From NCBI GenBank assembly GCA_003650925.1, contig QMSP01000004.1, forward strand, positions 35,849-99,848: a DNA stretch of 64,000 nucleotides, read 5' to 3'. This document shows positions 9,008-15,995 of this stretch, in pieces. The position numbers and the translations under genes were made by a program. The DNA comes from Thermoprotei archaeon (GTDB taxonomy: Archaea > Thermoproteota > Thermoprotei > QMSL01). The stretch's first letter is position 1, and each line of letters opens with the position of its first letter. The notes under the pieces are model-generated. The model searched no databases. It saw nothing but the letters and a program-made list of their open reading frames with translations, and was not told where the DNA came from.

Positions 9008-9163
9008 CTATAGCTGCAGTCTTGATCGACGCCAATGCCTCAGCTTTGGATGAACTCTGAACTCACCTTTAGTCCTTGCTACAACCCAGAGTGGGGGTCT
9101 TCTGTTCTGCTTAAGTGCATGAGCTAGTCTAAGCTTCTTAGCTAACGGCTTGTTTCTAGCCAT
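9008..9163 (-). CDS. rpl39e: Ribosomal protein L39e
   Basis: This very small basic protein (51 residues) lines the peptide exit tunnel. Translating the minus strand from the ATG at 9163 gives [20 protein letters not shown], then [15 protein letters not shown] and an end with HWRRSRLQL, matching the highly conserved L39e with its KQNRxxPxW core. It is short enough to be missed by length filters. It is placed between the PDCD5-like gene and rpl31e, as expected in Archaea. Confidence 0.95.
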   Translation of the reverse strand: MARNKPLAKKLRLAHALKQNRRPPLWVVARTKGEFRVHPKLRHWRRSRLQL

Positions 9164-9167
9164 GGCT

Positions 9168-9500
9168 TTACATCCTCCTTATCCTAATCTCTCTCCGACG
9201 CCTGCTTATCTGTTCGAGTATGTTCCTAAGCATGGAATCAGTTATAGGAGTGGGGAGTTTTCCAGCTTGAGCTAATCTTATCAACTCCAGTTCTAATCTT
9301 TCAGCTAACTCTGGATATACCATCTTTAAGTTGGTTAATCTGCTTCTGGCCTCTGGAGTTAATATAACCCTTAGCATAGCCTCCTTTCTTGCCTCTGCTT
9401 CAGCCTTAGCTCTTTCCTCAAGTAGTCTACGCTGATATTCGAGGAGCTTCTTTCTTCTTAACATCTCCAGCTCCTCATCATATCCATATCCTTCTCCCAA
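9168..9500 (-). CDS. DNA-binding protein of the PDCD5/TFAR19 family
   Basis: Archaeal PDCD5 homologues are small helical nucleic-acid-binding proteins whose cellular role is not settled. The core [19 protein letters not shown] is followed by AILxPEAR-like [24 protein letters not shown] and a C-terminal [19 protein letters not shown], all family features. The start is most likely TTG at 9500 ([11 protein letters not shown]) with GGTGAGG eight bases upstream; the longer frame from 9530 runs into rps19e. About 110 residues is normal. Linkage to rps19e and rpl39e is conserved in Archaea. Confidence 0.88.
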   Translation of the reverse strand: MGEGYGYDEELEMLRRKKLLEYQRRLLEERAKAEAEARKEAMLRVILTPEARSRLTNLKMVYPELAERLELELIRLAQAGKLPTPITDSMLRNILEQISRRRREIRIRRM

Positions 9501-9516
9501 GGTTAGCACCTCACCC

Positions 9517-9984
9517 CTATGGAACTGCATATTTCCTGAGTTCAGGCATCTCTTTTGCTAACTCCTTGAATACTCTATAGGCAATCCTATCCAAAAGGCT
9601 TCTGCCTTCGGGAGTAAGTACTCTGCCCTTATTTCCTACTTTGGCTACTAAGCCAGCTGCTTCAAGCTGTTGAAGAGCTTTTCTTATGACAGAGCCCCCT
9701 CCTCTTTTAAAGTGCTCTAATACCACTCTGCTCTTTGTTCTTCCTCCGTATGCCGTCCTAAGCCTCTCAATGCCCACGGGACCATGTATGTATAGCTTTC
9801 TAAGCAGTGATGCACACCTGTAGTACCACCAGTCTGGATCTTGAGGAGGTCTCTCCCTGCAGGGCCCTCCTGTCTTCACGAATAGAGCCCATGGTGGTGG
9901 CTTTACCTCTGGTACATTCTTCTTAAGGTACTCTGCCACAGCCTTTATCAGCCTATCAGGAGGCACGTCGTATACCGTTACCAT
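9517..9984 (-). CDS. rps19e: Ribosomal protein S19e
   Basis: S19e belongs to the small-subunit head and has no bacterial counterpart. The 155-residue protein has the characteristic [19 protein letters not shown] start, then [36 protein letters not shown] and the winged-helix region [16 protein letters not shown] with the C-terminal [13 protein letters not shown]. All expected elements are present. It starts with ATG or an equivalent at 9984 after a 60-base spacer from the YhbY-like gene. Confidence 0.95.
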   Translation of the reverse strand: MVTVYDVPPDRLIKAVAEYLKKNVPEVKPPPWALFVKTGGPCRERPPQDPDWWYYRCASLLRKLYIHGPVGIERLRTAYGGRTKSRVVLEHFKRGGGSVIRKALQQLEAAGLVAKVGNKGRVLTPEGRSLLDRIAYRVFKELAKEMPELRKYAVP

Positions 9985-10046
9985 AACGTCACCTTTCAGC
10001 CGTGATTAGATTACATCTGAGGAATTAAACTTTACCTCACATGCAT

Positions 10047-10334
10047 CTATTGCCTAGACCTACGAGCCTTATACAGTACAAACACGTGACCTCTTATGCC
10101 TGCTAGCTTGGCTCCTGTCAGTTCAGCTATGCGACGAGCTATCTCCCTTCTATCTCTATTCTCTACTTCTAAGCAGCTTCTGAGTATTCTTACTTTGACT
10201 ACCTTCCTCTCTTCGAGTTGCCTCTTTATCTCCTCTATGACCTCTTCAGTAATTCCCTTTTTCCCTATATGTACTACTGCGCGTCCGTGCCAGGCCTCCT
10301 TCACCATTTCGAACATGGGCTTCCTTCTCTTCAA
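10047..10334 (-). CDS. YhbY-like CRM-domain RNA-binding protein
   Basis: The CRM domain binds RNA and is associated with ribosome precursors in bacteria and archaea. The 95-residue protein includes AVVHIGKKGITEEVIEEIK, with a GKKG loop corresponding to the CRM GxxG signature, and LAGIRGHVFVLYKARR near the end. A TTG start at 10334 is supported by GGTGTAATC upstream; a downstream ATG (MFEMVKEAWHG) is the alternative. It heads the minus-strand ribosomal run, with a TATA-like box at about 10367-10377 shared back-to-back with tfs. The usual neighbour rnp4 is not here but at 47.8 kb. Confidence 0.88.
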   Translation of the reverse strand: MKRRKPMFEMVKEAWHGRAVVHIGKKGITEEVIEEIKRQLEERKVVKVRILRSCLEVENRDRREIARRIAELTGAKLAGIRGHVFVLYKARRSRQ

Positions 10335-10359
10335 ACTGATTACACCAAAAGCCTATATA

Positions 10360-10380
10360 GAGGAAGCCTATACTTAAACC
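10360..10380. promoter_or_regulatory. Divergent promoter between the YhbY-like gene and tfs
   Basis: The 72-base spacer between the two divergent genes contains an AT-rich core that reads TTTAAGTATA on the minus strand and TATACTTAAA on the plus strand, with a second CTATATAG nearby. Either can act as a TATA box for one direction at 30-40 nt from the starts. Assignment is by pattern only. Confidence 0.4.
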
Positions 10381-10406
10381 AACTCAGAACATAGGGGGAT
10401 GTAATC

Positions 10407-10742
10407 TTGAGCTTTTGCCCTAAGTGTGGAGGACTGATGTTGCCTAGCAAGAGAGAGGAAGGTGTGATACTTAGGTGTACTAAATGTGGATATGAGATGA
10501 AACCGCAGGAAGGCGCTACTGTATTGAGAAGGAACATATCACATAGTCCACGTGAGAGGGAGATAGTCGTGATAGAGAAGAAGGAGAGCAGGCTACCTCT
10601 TCCAACGATTAGAGCATTCTGTCCCAAATGTGGTAATAACACGGCTTATTGGTGGATGATTCAGACTAGAGCAGGCGATGAGCCGCCTACTCGATTCTTC
10701 AGATGTACTAAATGTGGATATACTTGGAGAGAGTACGATTAG
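10407..10742 (+). CDS. tfs: Transcription factor S (TFS, RNA cleavage factor)
   Basis: TFS stimulates transcript cleavage in backtracked archaeal RNA polymerase, like TFIIS and Rpb9. The 111-residue protein has an N-terminal zinc ribbon (CPKCGG ... CTKCGY, residues 4-27) and a C-terminal TFIIS-type ribbon (CPKCGN ... [11 protein letters not shown]). The cleavage-active acidic pair is present in the loop [13 protein letters not shown]. The start is TTG at 10407 with GGGGGATG upstream. It precedes pcn, a common archaeal linkage, and probably has a separate promoter from it. Confidence 0.95.
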   Translation: MSFCPKCGGLMLPSKREEGVILRCTKCGYEMKPQEGATVLRRNISHSPREREIVVIEKKESRLPLPTIRAFCPKCGNNTAYWWMIQTRAGDEPPTRFFRCTKCGYTWREYD

Positions 10743-10872
10743 CTATCAGAATGTGCTTTGAGAATGATAGACGTGAAGTCGTGATTGAGATCACATACTG
10801 AGGAGATATCATCTTCGTATTAGCACGATACATTTTTAACCTTAGTCTTCATAAGCTTACTGGAGTGAGACG
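10743..10872. promoter_or_regulatory. pcn upstream region with TATA-like box
   Basis: The gap holds ACATTTTTAACC at about 10827-10838, an archaeal TATA-like box about 35-45 nt before the PCNA ATG, and a GGAGTGA ribosome-binding site six bases before it. No open frame is recognisable. Confidence 0.45.
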
Positions 10873-11622
10873 ATGACTCTCAAGCTTATATTCAGTGAGG
10901 CTAAACAGTGGAAATATCTTGTAGATACTCTGTCAAGGCTTATAGATGAGGCGAGCTTTATAGCAACTCCAGAGGGCTTAAGATTAAGAGCACTAGACCC
11001 CTCCAGGATAGCTATGGTTGACTTCGTAATGCCCTCAGAAGCATTTGAAGAATATTTATGTGATGGTGAGGTCAGGATAGGTGTCAACTTCGATGAGTTC
11101 AAGAAGATCATGAAGAGAGGAAGCGCCAAGGACAAGCTTGAGCTTGAGGTAAGCGAGGAGAGGAGGCTCAAAGTTAGGTTTAGAGGAAGAGCTGTAAGAA
11201 CGTTCAGTTTACCCATATTAGAGTTAGGTGCTGAAGAACTTCCAACTCCTAGAATATCCTTTACTGTGGAGGCTAAGCTGCTCAGTGATGCTGTTAAGGA
11301 TGCTATTAAGGATGCTGAGATAGTAAGTGATTATGTGAAATTTGAGACAGGAGAGGAGTGTTTACTCATGAAGGCTTCAAGCGATAGAGGCTCAGTGGAA
11401 GTCGAGTTTACGAGGGACTCAGGAAGCTTGATAGAGATAGACATAAAAGAGCCATCTTATGCAGCCTATAGCCTTGACTATCTATCGGACATGATGAAGG
11501 CTTATCAGCTATCAGACATTCTCACGATAGAGTACGCTACTAATAAACCGCTAGCTTTAACCTTTGACCTGCCCGGAGGAGGAAGGCTCACGTTCTACCT
11601 AGCGCCTCGGATGGAAGCTTAG
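10873..11622 (+). CDS. pcn: DNA polymerase sliding clamp (PCNA)
   Basis: PCNA encircles DNA and tethers polymerases, ligase and nucleases. The 249-residue protein has the N-terminal family pattern FSEAKQWKYLVDTLSRLIDEA with ATPEGLRLRALDPSRIAMVDF, the interdomain connector near IRSFSLP-like VRTFSLPILELGAEELP, and the C-terminal strand LTFDLPGGGRLTFYLAPR. Only one PCNA is visible in the window, so whether it forms a homotrimer cannot be judged here. It is placed directly upstream of the primase genes and a GINS subunit, forming a replisome cluster. Confidence 0.96.
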   Translation: MTLKLIFSEAKQWKYLVDTLSRLIDEASFIATPEGLRLRALDPSRIAMVDFVMPSEAFEEYLCDGEVRIGVNFDEFKKIMKRGSAKDKLELEVSEERRLKVRFRGRAVRTFSLPILELGAEELPTPRISFTVEAKLLSDAVKDAIKDAEIVSDYVKFETGEECLLMKASSDRGSVEVEFTRDSGSLIEIDIKEPSYAAYSLDYLSDMMKAYQLSDILTIEYATNKPLALTFDLPGGGRLTFYLAPRMEA

Positions 11623-11703
11623 AATTACATGATAGGATAGGTAGAGCAAACGATAGGATAAAATCTCCTTGGTTTTTCAAGTCTCAAGGGAGTATGCTTA
11701 CGC

Positions 11704-12738
11704 TTGAAGACCTTGCCAAATACCCCTTTCGTTAAAGAGGCCCAGGAGTATGTTAGAAGAAGAGGTATCTCATTAGAGGATCTAGGTAGTGATTATTTTA
11801 GGCCCATGATTCAAAGGGCAAAGGAGAGAATTAGGGAAGCCATTAAGTATGGCATAGTCAGGACAGTCCTTGAGGATCCTGATGTTGAAATTATATCATA
11901 TCCTATAGCAATTTTAATTCTTTCTCAAATAGGCGATCCCTTCCTATCGGCTAGATATGCTGTGGCAGAGGCAAAGAGGGTTAATAGTCTTCTCAGAGAG
12001 GAAGAGGACAGTGTACTTCTGTATATAACACAGCATACTTTTCAGTGGAAAGTGTTCAAAGTTAGCACTAAAGTGATGGGAAGGACCTACGCCTTCGCCA
12101 TATATTTCAGGGACTATCTGAGAGGAGTACCAAGAGGGGAAATTGCGTGGAAGCTAATAAACAGGCCACTTATTGACGGTTATGTTTTGTTGCAAAAATA
12201 TGAATTGGCTAGGCTTATTGAGGAGGCTTTGAGAAAGAGGATTGAAAGTTTATGTTCTGAAAGACCTTCCAGCGAGATGAGGCTTCCCACAGCTTTGGAG
12301 AAGGCCATAGAGGAAGTAATCGAGCTCTACAGACCCTATAGGGAGAGGATAGGCAGTCTTAGTGAGCTGAGAGCTGGGGGGAGCATAAGTAGAGAGGCAT
12401 TTCCTCCTTGCATTAAAGCCCTTCTTGACGACTTGGAAAGAGGTAAAAATCTCCCTCACATGGCTCGTTTCACCTTAGCTACTTTCCTTCTGAACATAGG
12501 TATGAGTATCGACGAAGTATTAGACCTCTTTAGAAGAACTCCTGACTTTAATGAGAGTAAGGCCAGATATCAGATTGAACATGTAGCAGGGCTGAGAGGC
12601 TCCAAGATAAAATATCTGCCTCCCTCATGTAGCACTTTAAAGACCTTTGGCCTATGCACTTCTCCTGATGAATTCTGCTCTCGAGTAAGACATCCACTTG
12701 CCTACTACGCAAAAAAGATGAGGAGGGGTAGAAAGTGA
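11704..12738 (+). CDS. priL: DNA primase large subunit PriL (possible frameshift at its start)
   Basis: PriL partners PriS and carries a 4Fe-4S domain needed for primer initiation. The C-terminal part shows the cysteines in PPSCSTLKTFGLC and DEFCSRVRHPLAYY, matching the iron-sulfur domain. The frame opens at TTG 11704 and reads TLPNTPFVKEAQEYVRRRG. One base out of frame, an ATG at 11694 reads MLTLEDLAKYPF before hitting a stop; this resembles the expected PriL N-terminus, and joining the two frames in the CCCCTTT run near 11725 would give a natural KYPFVKEAQEYV. So an indel or frameshift is likely. It overlaps priS by four bases. Confidence 0.88.
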   Translation: MKTLPNTPFVKEAQEYVRRRGISLEDLGSDYFRPMIQRAKERIREAIKYGIVRTVLEDPDVEIISYPIAILILSQIGDPFLSARYAVAEAKRVNSLLREEEDSVLLYITQHTFQWKVFKVSTKVMGRTYAFAIYFRDYLRGVPRGEIAWKLINRPLIDGYVLLQKYELARLIEEALRKRIESLCSERPSSEMRLPTALEKAIEEVIELYRPYRERIGSLSELRAGGSISREAFPPCIKALLDDLERGKNLPHMARFTLATFLLNIGMSIDEVLDLFRRTPDFNESKARYQIEHVAGLRGSKIKYLPPSCSTLKTFGLCTSPDEFCSRVRHPLAYYAKKMRRGRK

Positions 12739-13937
12739 ATAGGATAGTATATCGTGTGTTCAAAAACTACTATAGAAGGGTAGCTATTGATGATATTCCA
12801 TGCATAGAAAAGAGAGAGTTTGCCTTCGTTCTCTTTGATAGGCCAGACGTCATGATTAGGCATAAAGCCTTCAATAGCATTAACGAGTTGAAAAGGTTCC
12901 TGGCAAATGCAACTCCTCTTCATGCTTATTACTCTACCGCATATTACGACCATCCAGAAGCAAGAGACATGGATGAGAAGGTATGGCAAGGAGCTGACAT
13001 AGTATTCGACATAGATGTTGACCACATACCTACTCCATGTAAGAAGATACATGATAGATGGAAATGTCTTGACTGTGGAGCCCATGGAAGAGGAATGGCT
13101 CCTGAGAAGTGTCCAAGCTGTAGTAGTAAAAGGATAGATAGAGTCTCATGGATATGTGATGAGTGCATAAAAAGAGCCACTGATGAAGTTATCAAGCTCA
13201 TTGAGGAATATCTTATCAAAGACTTTGGCCTCCACGAGAAGGAGCTGAAGATATACTTCTCTGGTCATAGAGGTTTTCATGTGCATGTTGAGAGGAAAGA
13301 CTTGATTGAGCTAGATCAAGAAGCTAGGAGGGAGATCGTAGATTATATTAAAGGTGAGGGACTAATACTGAGTGTAGACGTTCTAAGGAGGGGGCTACCA
13401 GGGCCTTCACTAGGGGATCCTGGCTGGTTGGGAAGACTCACTAGAGGAGTGTATCAACTCATAAGTTGTTCTGATGAGGAAAGCTTACTTAGCATGGGCT
13501 TCCCCAGAAGGGATATCGACTACATACTGACATATAGAGAGAAAATACTCCAAGCTTTAGGTGGTGACCATCCATATTGGGGATACGTGGCTAAATTGTC
13601 TAAAAAAGCCTGGAAACTTATTATGGGCTACGTGAAGCAGAACTATGCTTGTATGATAGATGAGAGAGTTACTACTGACATCAAGAGGCTCATAAGACTG
13701 CCTGGCTCTATACATGGAAAAACGGGAATGAGAGTTGTTAAAGTGGAGCTTGATGAGCTAGAGGGATTCAATCCCTTTGAAAGAGCTCGCATCATAAAGG
13801 GAGAATTAAAAGTCTACGTCAGGGAGAAGCTTAGTATTAAGCTTGGAGGATATACTATAACAGAAGGAGCACAAACCCTTCCCTTCCAAATAGCCCTTTA
13901 CCTAATATGTAGAGGTAGAGCAGAGCCTCTGGAGTGA
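12735..13937 (+). CDS. priS: DNA primase catalytic subunit PriS
   Basis: PriS is the archaeo-eukaryotic primase that makes RNA/DNA primers. The catalytic acidic motif is in ADIVFDIDVDH near residue 97, followed by a zinc-binding stretch CLDCGAHGRGMAPEKCPSC and the conserved SGHRGFHVHVE near 180. A second conserved region (RLPGSIHGKTGMRV) is near 320. Length is 400 residues. The GTG start overlaps the priL stop (GTGA), indicating coupled synthesis of the heterodimer, and the 3' end overlaps the open frame of the GINS gene. Confidence 0.95.
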   Translation: MNRIVYRVFKNYYRRVAIDDIPCIEKREFAFVLFDRPDVMIRHKAFNSINELKRFLANATPLHAYYSTAYYDHPEARDMDEKVWQGADIVFDIDVDHIPTPCKKIHDRWKCLDCGAHGRGMAPEKCPSCSSKRIDRVSWICDECIKRATDEVIKLIEEYLIKDFGLHEKELKIYFSGHRGFHVHVERKDLIELDQEARREIVDYIKGEGLILSVDVLRRGLPGPSLGDPGWLGRLTRGVYQLISCSDEESLLSMGFPRRDIDYILTYREKILQALGGDHPYWGYVAKLSKKAWKLIMGYVKQNYACMIDERVTTDIKRLIRLPGSIHGKTGMRVVKVELDELEGFNPFERARIIKGELKVYVREKLSIKLGGYTITEGAQTLPFQIALYLICRGRAEPLE

Positions 13938-13942
13938 GACGC

Positions 13943-14500
13943 ATGGACGAAGTCTACATGAAACTCTATTCCATATGGAGGAAAGAGGTGGAGACTGCCG
14001 AGCTGCAATCAGTTCCGGAGAATCTTTACGAAGTAGTTAGGAAGAAGCTAAAGGAGCTAAAGGAAGTCATGAACAAAGAAGAGGTTAGCACGATCGAGAG
14101 GGAGATAGCCAGAAGGGAATATGAAGTCCTTAGAGAGCTTGCCGAAAGCCTATTTAGATTGAGAATGGAAAAAGCTCTTGTAAGGCTCATAAGAGGGGAA
14201 GTAGTGAATGCAAGGCTATTGTGTGTTGAGGAGAGAGAGCTTTACAACTTAGTTAAAAATACCTTTGAGGAGTTTCTCTCAAGTCTTGTGAGTGAAACTG
14301 CGCTCAGGAAAGCTAAGGAAAAGGAGGAGGAGAGCAAGTATGTCATCGTGAGATTCATAATGAATTGTGGGTCTTTCATAGGTGTTGATGAAAATGTTTA
14401 TGGACCTTTTGATGAGGAGGATGTTGCCTTAATACCTAGGGAGAATGCAGAAGCTCTTATAAGTAAGGGAGTAGCAGTTAAAATCCACGGAGAGGGTTGA
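13943..14500 (+). CDS. GINS complex subunit (Gins15/Gins51 type)
   Basis: GINS links the MCM helicase and Cdc45/GAN at the fork. The roughly 185-residue protein has a helical A domain (residues 1-110) and a small C-terminal B domain with [20 protein letters not shown] followed by [20 protein letters not shown], which matches the beta domain of archaeal Gins51. The A-then-B order is the Gins15/Sld5-like order. The ATG at 13943 follows GGAGTGA by five bases and is preferred to the upstream GTG. Adjacency to priS is typical. No second GINS subunit is in the window. Confidence 0.85.
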   Translation: MDEVYMKLYSIWRKEVETAELQSVPENLYEVVRKKLKELKEVMNKEEVSTIEREIARREYEVLRELAESLFRLRMEKALVRLIRGEVVNARLLCVEERELYNLVKNTFEEFLSSLVSETALRKAKEKEEESKYVIVRFIMNCGSFIGVDENVYGPFDEEDVALIPRENAEALISKGVAVKIHGEG

Positions 14501-14501
14501 C

Positions 14502-14786
14502 ATGAAGGTTCCGAGAGAAATAAGAACCTATTGCCCTAAGTGCAGAAGGTATACGGTTCATACTGTAACCCTATACAAACATGGAAAGAGAAGAAGCCTA
14601 GCCGCTGGGCAGAGAAGATATGAGGCCAAGTGCAAGGGCTATGGCTCTAAGAGAAAGCCTGAACAGAAGAGATTTGCTAAGACCACCAAGAAGCAAGTCC
14701 TCAAGCTAACATGTAAGGAGTGTGGATATACACTTCATAGAAAGGGCATAAGGCTAAAGAAGATAGAGCTTGTTGAGGTGAGGTAG
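14502..14786 (+). CDS. rpl44e: Ribosomal protein L44e
   Basis: L44e is a zinc-ribbon protein of the large-subunit E site. The 94-residue protein has [20 protein letters not shown], the basic [20 protein letters not shown] stretch and the second cysteine pair in [19 protein letters not shown]. All four zinc ligands are present. It follows the GINS gene by one base and precedes rps27e by two, so it is in the replication/translation operon. Confidence 0.96.
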   Translation: MKVPREIRTYCPKCRRYTVHTVTLYKHGKRRSLAAGQRRYEAKCKGYGSKRKPEQKRFAKTTKKQVLKLTCKECGYTLHRKGIRLKKIELVEVR

Positions 14787-14788
14787 GT

Positions 14789-14989
14789 ATGGTGAAGAAG
14801 AGGAAGATACTCGTTCCACAGCCCAAGAGTAAATTTGTAAGAGTGCAGTGTCCGGATTGTAATAATGAACAAGTGATATTTGATCATGCCTCAACAGTTG
14901 TTAGATGTATTGTCTGCGGAAGAGTCCTAGCAAGGCCCACAGGAGGTAAAGCCAAGATAGAGGCTAAGATAATAAAGATCCTGGAGTAG
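14789..14989 (+). CDS. rps27e: Ribosomal protein S27e
   Basis: S27e is a small zinc-finger protein of the 30S subunit. The 66-residue protein reads [20 protein letters not shown] and [20 protein letters not shown], giving the C4 zinc site in the usual spacing. rpl44e-rps27e-aif2a is a conserved archaeal order and is intact here. Confidence 0.96.
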   Translation: MVKKRKILVPQPKSKFVRVQCPDCNNEQVIFDHASTVVRCIVCGRVLARPTGGKAKIEAKIIKILE

Positions 14990-15003
14990 AGAGGTGAACT
15001 ATC

Positions 15004-15804
15004 TTGGTGAGGAAGAGACGGAGATTACCTTCAGTAGGAGAACTCGTAATAGGGACTGTTGAGAAGATTTTCGATCAAGGAGCTTATGTAAGTCTTGACG
15101 AGTATGGTGGGCTAACAGCTTATGTACCCGCTGGTGAGATAACTAGGACATGGTTTAGAAGCATTAGAGAGGTTCTAAGAGAAGGGCAGAAACAAGTTTT
15201 TAAAGTAATAAGAGTTGATCCACGAAAGGGACATGTAGATCTCTCTCTGAGAAGAGTCTCAGAAGGTGAGAGGAAAGATAAGTTGTTTGAGTGGAAAAGA
15301 GCACAGAAGGCTGAAAAATTCTTAGAGCTAGCTGCTAACAAGCTTGGAAAGACCCTTGATGATGCATATAGAGAGGCTGGATGGAAGATGGAGGACTACT
15401 TTGGAGAGATCTTCGCTGGCTTTGAAGCAGCTGCTGAGAGAGGAGAGAAAGTACTGCTTGAAGCTGGCCTGAGGCCTGAATGGGCTAGGGTGGTATATGA
15501 AGTAGCAAAGGACCACATAGAGGTGCCAAAGGTTAAGCTCATTGGTATATTGAAGCTAACCTGTCTCAAGCCTAAGGGTGTTGAAGTGATCAGAAACTCC
15601 TTGCTCAAGGCGAAGGAATATCTTAGCAGAGAGAAGGAGATAGAGTTCAGGATATACACTATAGGTGCTCCAAGGTATAGAATCGAGGTGATAACTAGAG
15701 ACCCTAAGCGTGGAGAGGAGCTGTTGAAGAGAGCAGCCTATGTAGCAATAGAGGAAGTCAGAAGACAAGGTGGAGAGGGAAGCTTCGAGAGGGAGAAACA
15801 TTGA
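15004..15804 (+). CDS. eif2a: Translation initiation factor aIF2 alpha subunit
   Basis: The alpha subunit of the aIF2 heterotrimer helps deliver initiator tRNA and protects mRNA 5' ends in archaea. The N-terminal S1 domain (residues about 10-85) includes GELVIGTVEKIFDQGAYVSL and GHVDLSLRRVS; a helical middle domain and a C-terminal alpha/beta domain (EFRIYTIGAPRYRIEVITRD) follow. Length of 266 residues is normal. It starts with TTG at 15004 after AGGTGA, with a GTG as the next codon. The eukaryotic phosphorylated serine loop region is not conserved enough to comment on. Confidence 0.95.
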   Translation: MVRKRRRLPSVGELVIGTVEKIFDQGAYVSLDEYGGLTAYVPAGEITRTWFRSIREVLREGQKQVFKVIRVDPRKGHVDLSLRRVSEGERKDKLFEWKRAQKAEKFLELAANKLGKTLDDAYREAGWKMEDYFGEIFAGFEAAAERGEKVLLEAGLRPEWARVVYEVAKDHIEVPKVKLIGILKLTCLKPKGVEVIRNSLLKAKEYLSREKEIEFRIYTIGAPRYRIEVITRDPKRGEELLKRAAYVAIEEVRRQGGEGSFEREKH

Positions 15805-15809
15805 GGTGG

Positions 15810-15995
15810 ATGTTGAGAAAATGTGTCAAGTGTGGATCATATACACTAAAGGATAGATGCCCTTATTGTGGAGGAGAGGTGAGGTGTCCTCATCCAGCTA
15901 AGTTCTCACCTGAGGATAAGTATGGAAAATATAGACGTATGCTGAAGAGGCTTGTTATGAGGGAGTTCTCTCAAGCTTCTTCTGCTTCCTCGTAG
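15810..15995 (+). CDS. nop10: H/ACA ribonucleoprotein subunit Nop10
   Basis: Nop10 bridges Cbf5 and L7Ae in the pseudouridylation complex. The 60-odd-residue protein starts MLRKCVKCGSYTLKDRCPYC, with the four zinc cysteines, then FSPEDKYGKYRRMLKRLV, the helical C-terminal signature. The exact start is unclear: TTG at 15801 overlaps the aIF2-alpha stop, ATG at 15810 is adopted because the family starts just before LRKC. The last residues are encoded in DNA that overlaps, tail to tail, the 3' end of the STT3 gene. Confidence 0.92.
   Translation: MLRKCVKCGSYTLKDRCPYCGGEVRCPHPAKFSPEDKYGKYRRMLKRLVMREFSQASSASS

Noticed and set aside
10755..10800. C/D box sRNA candidate upstream of pcn (AATGATA ... 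GTGATTG ... CTGA)
   Set aside because: C to C' distance is too short for a guide plus D' box and no D' CTGA is present.
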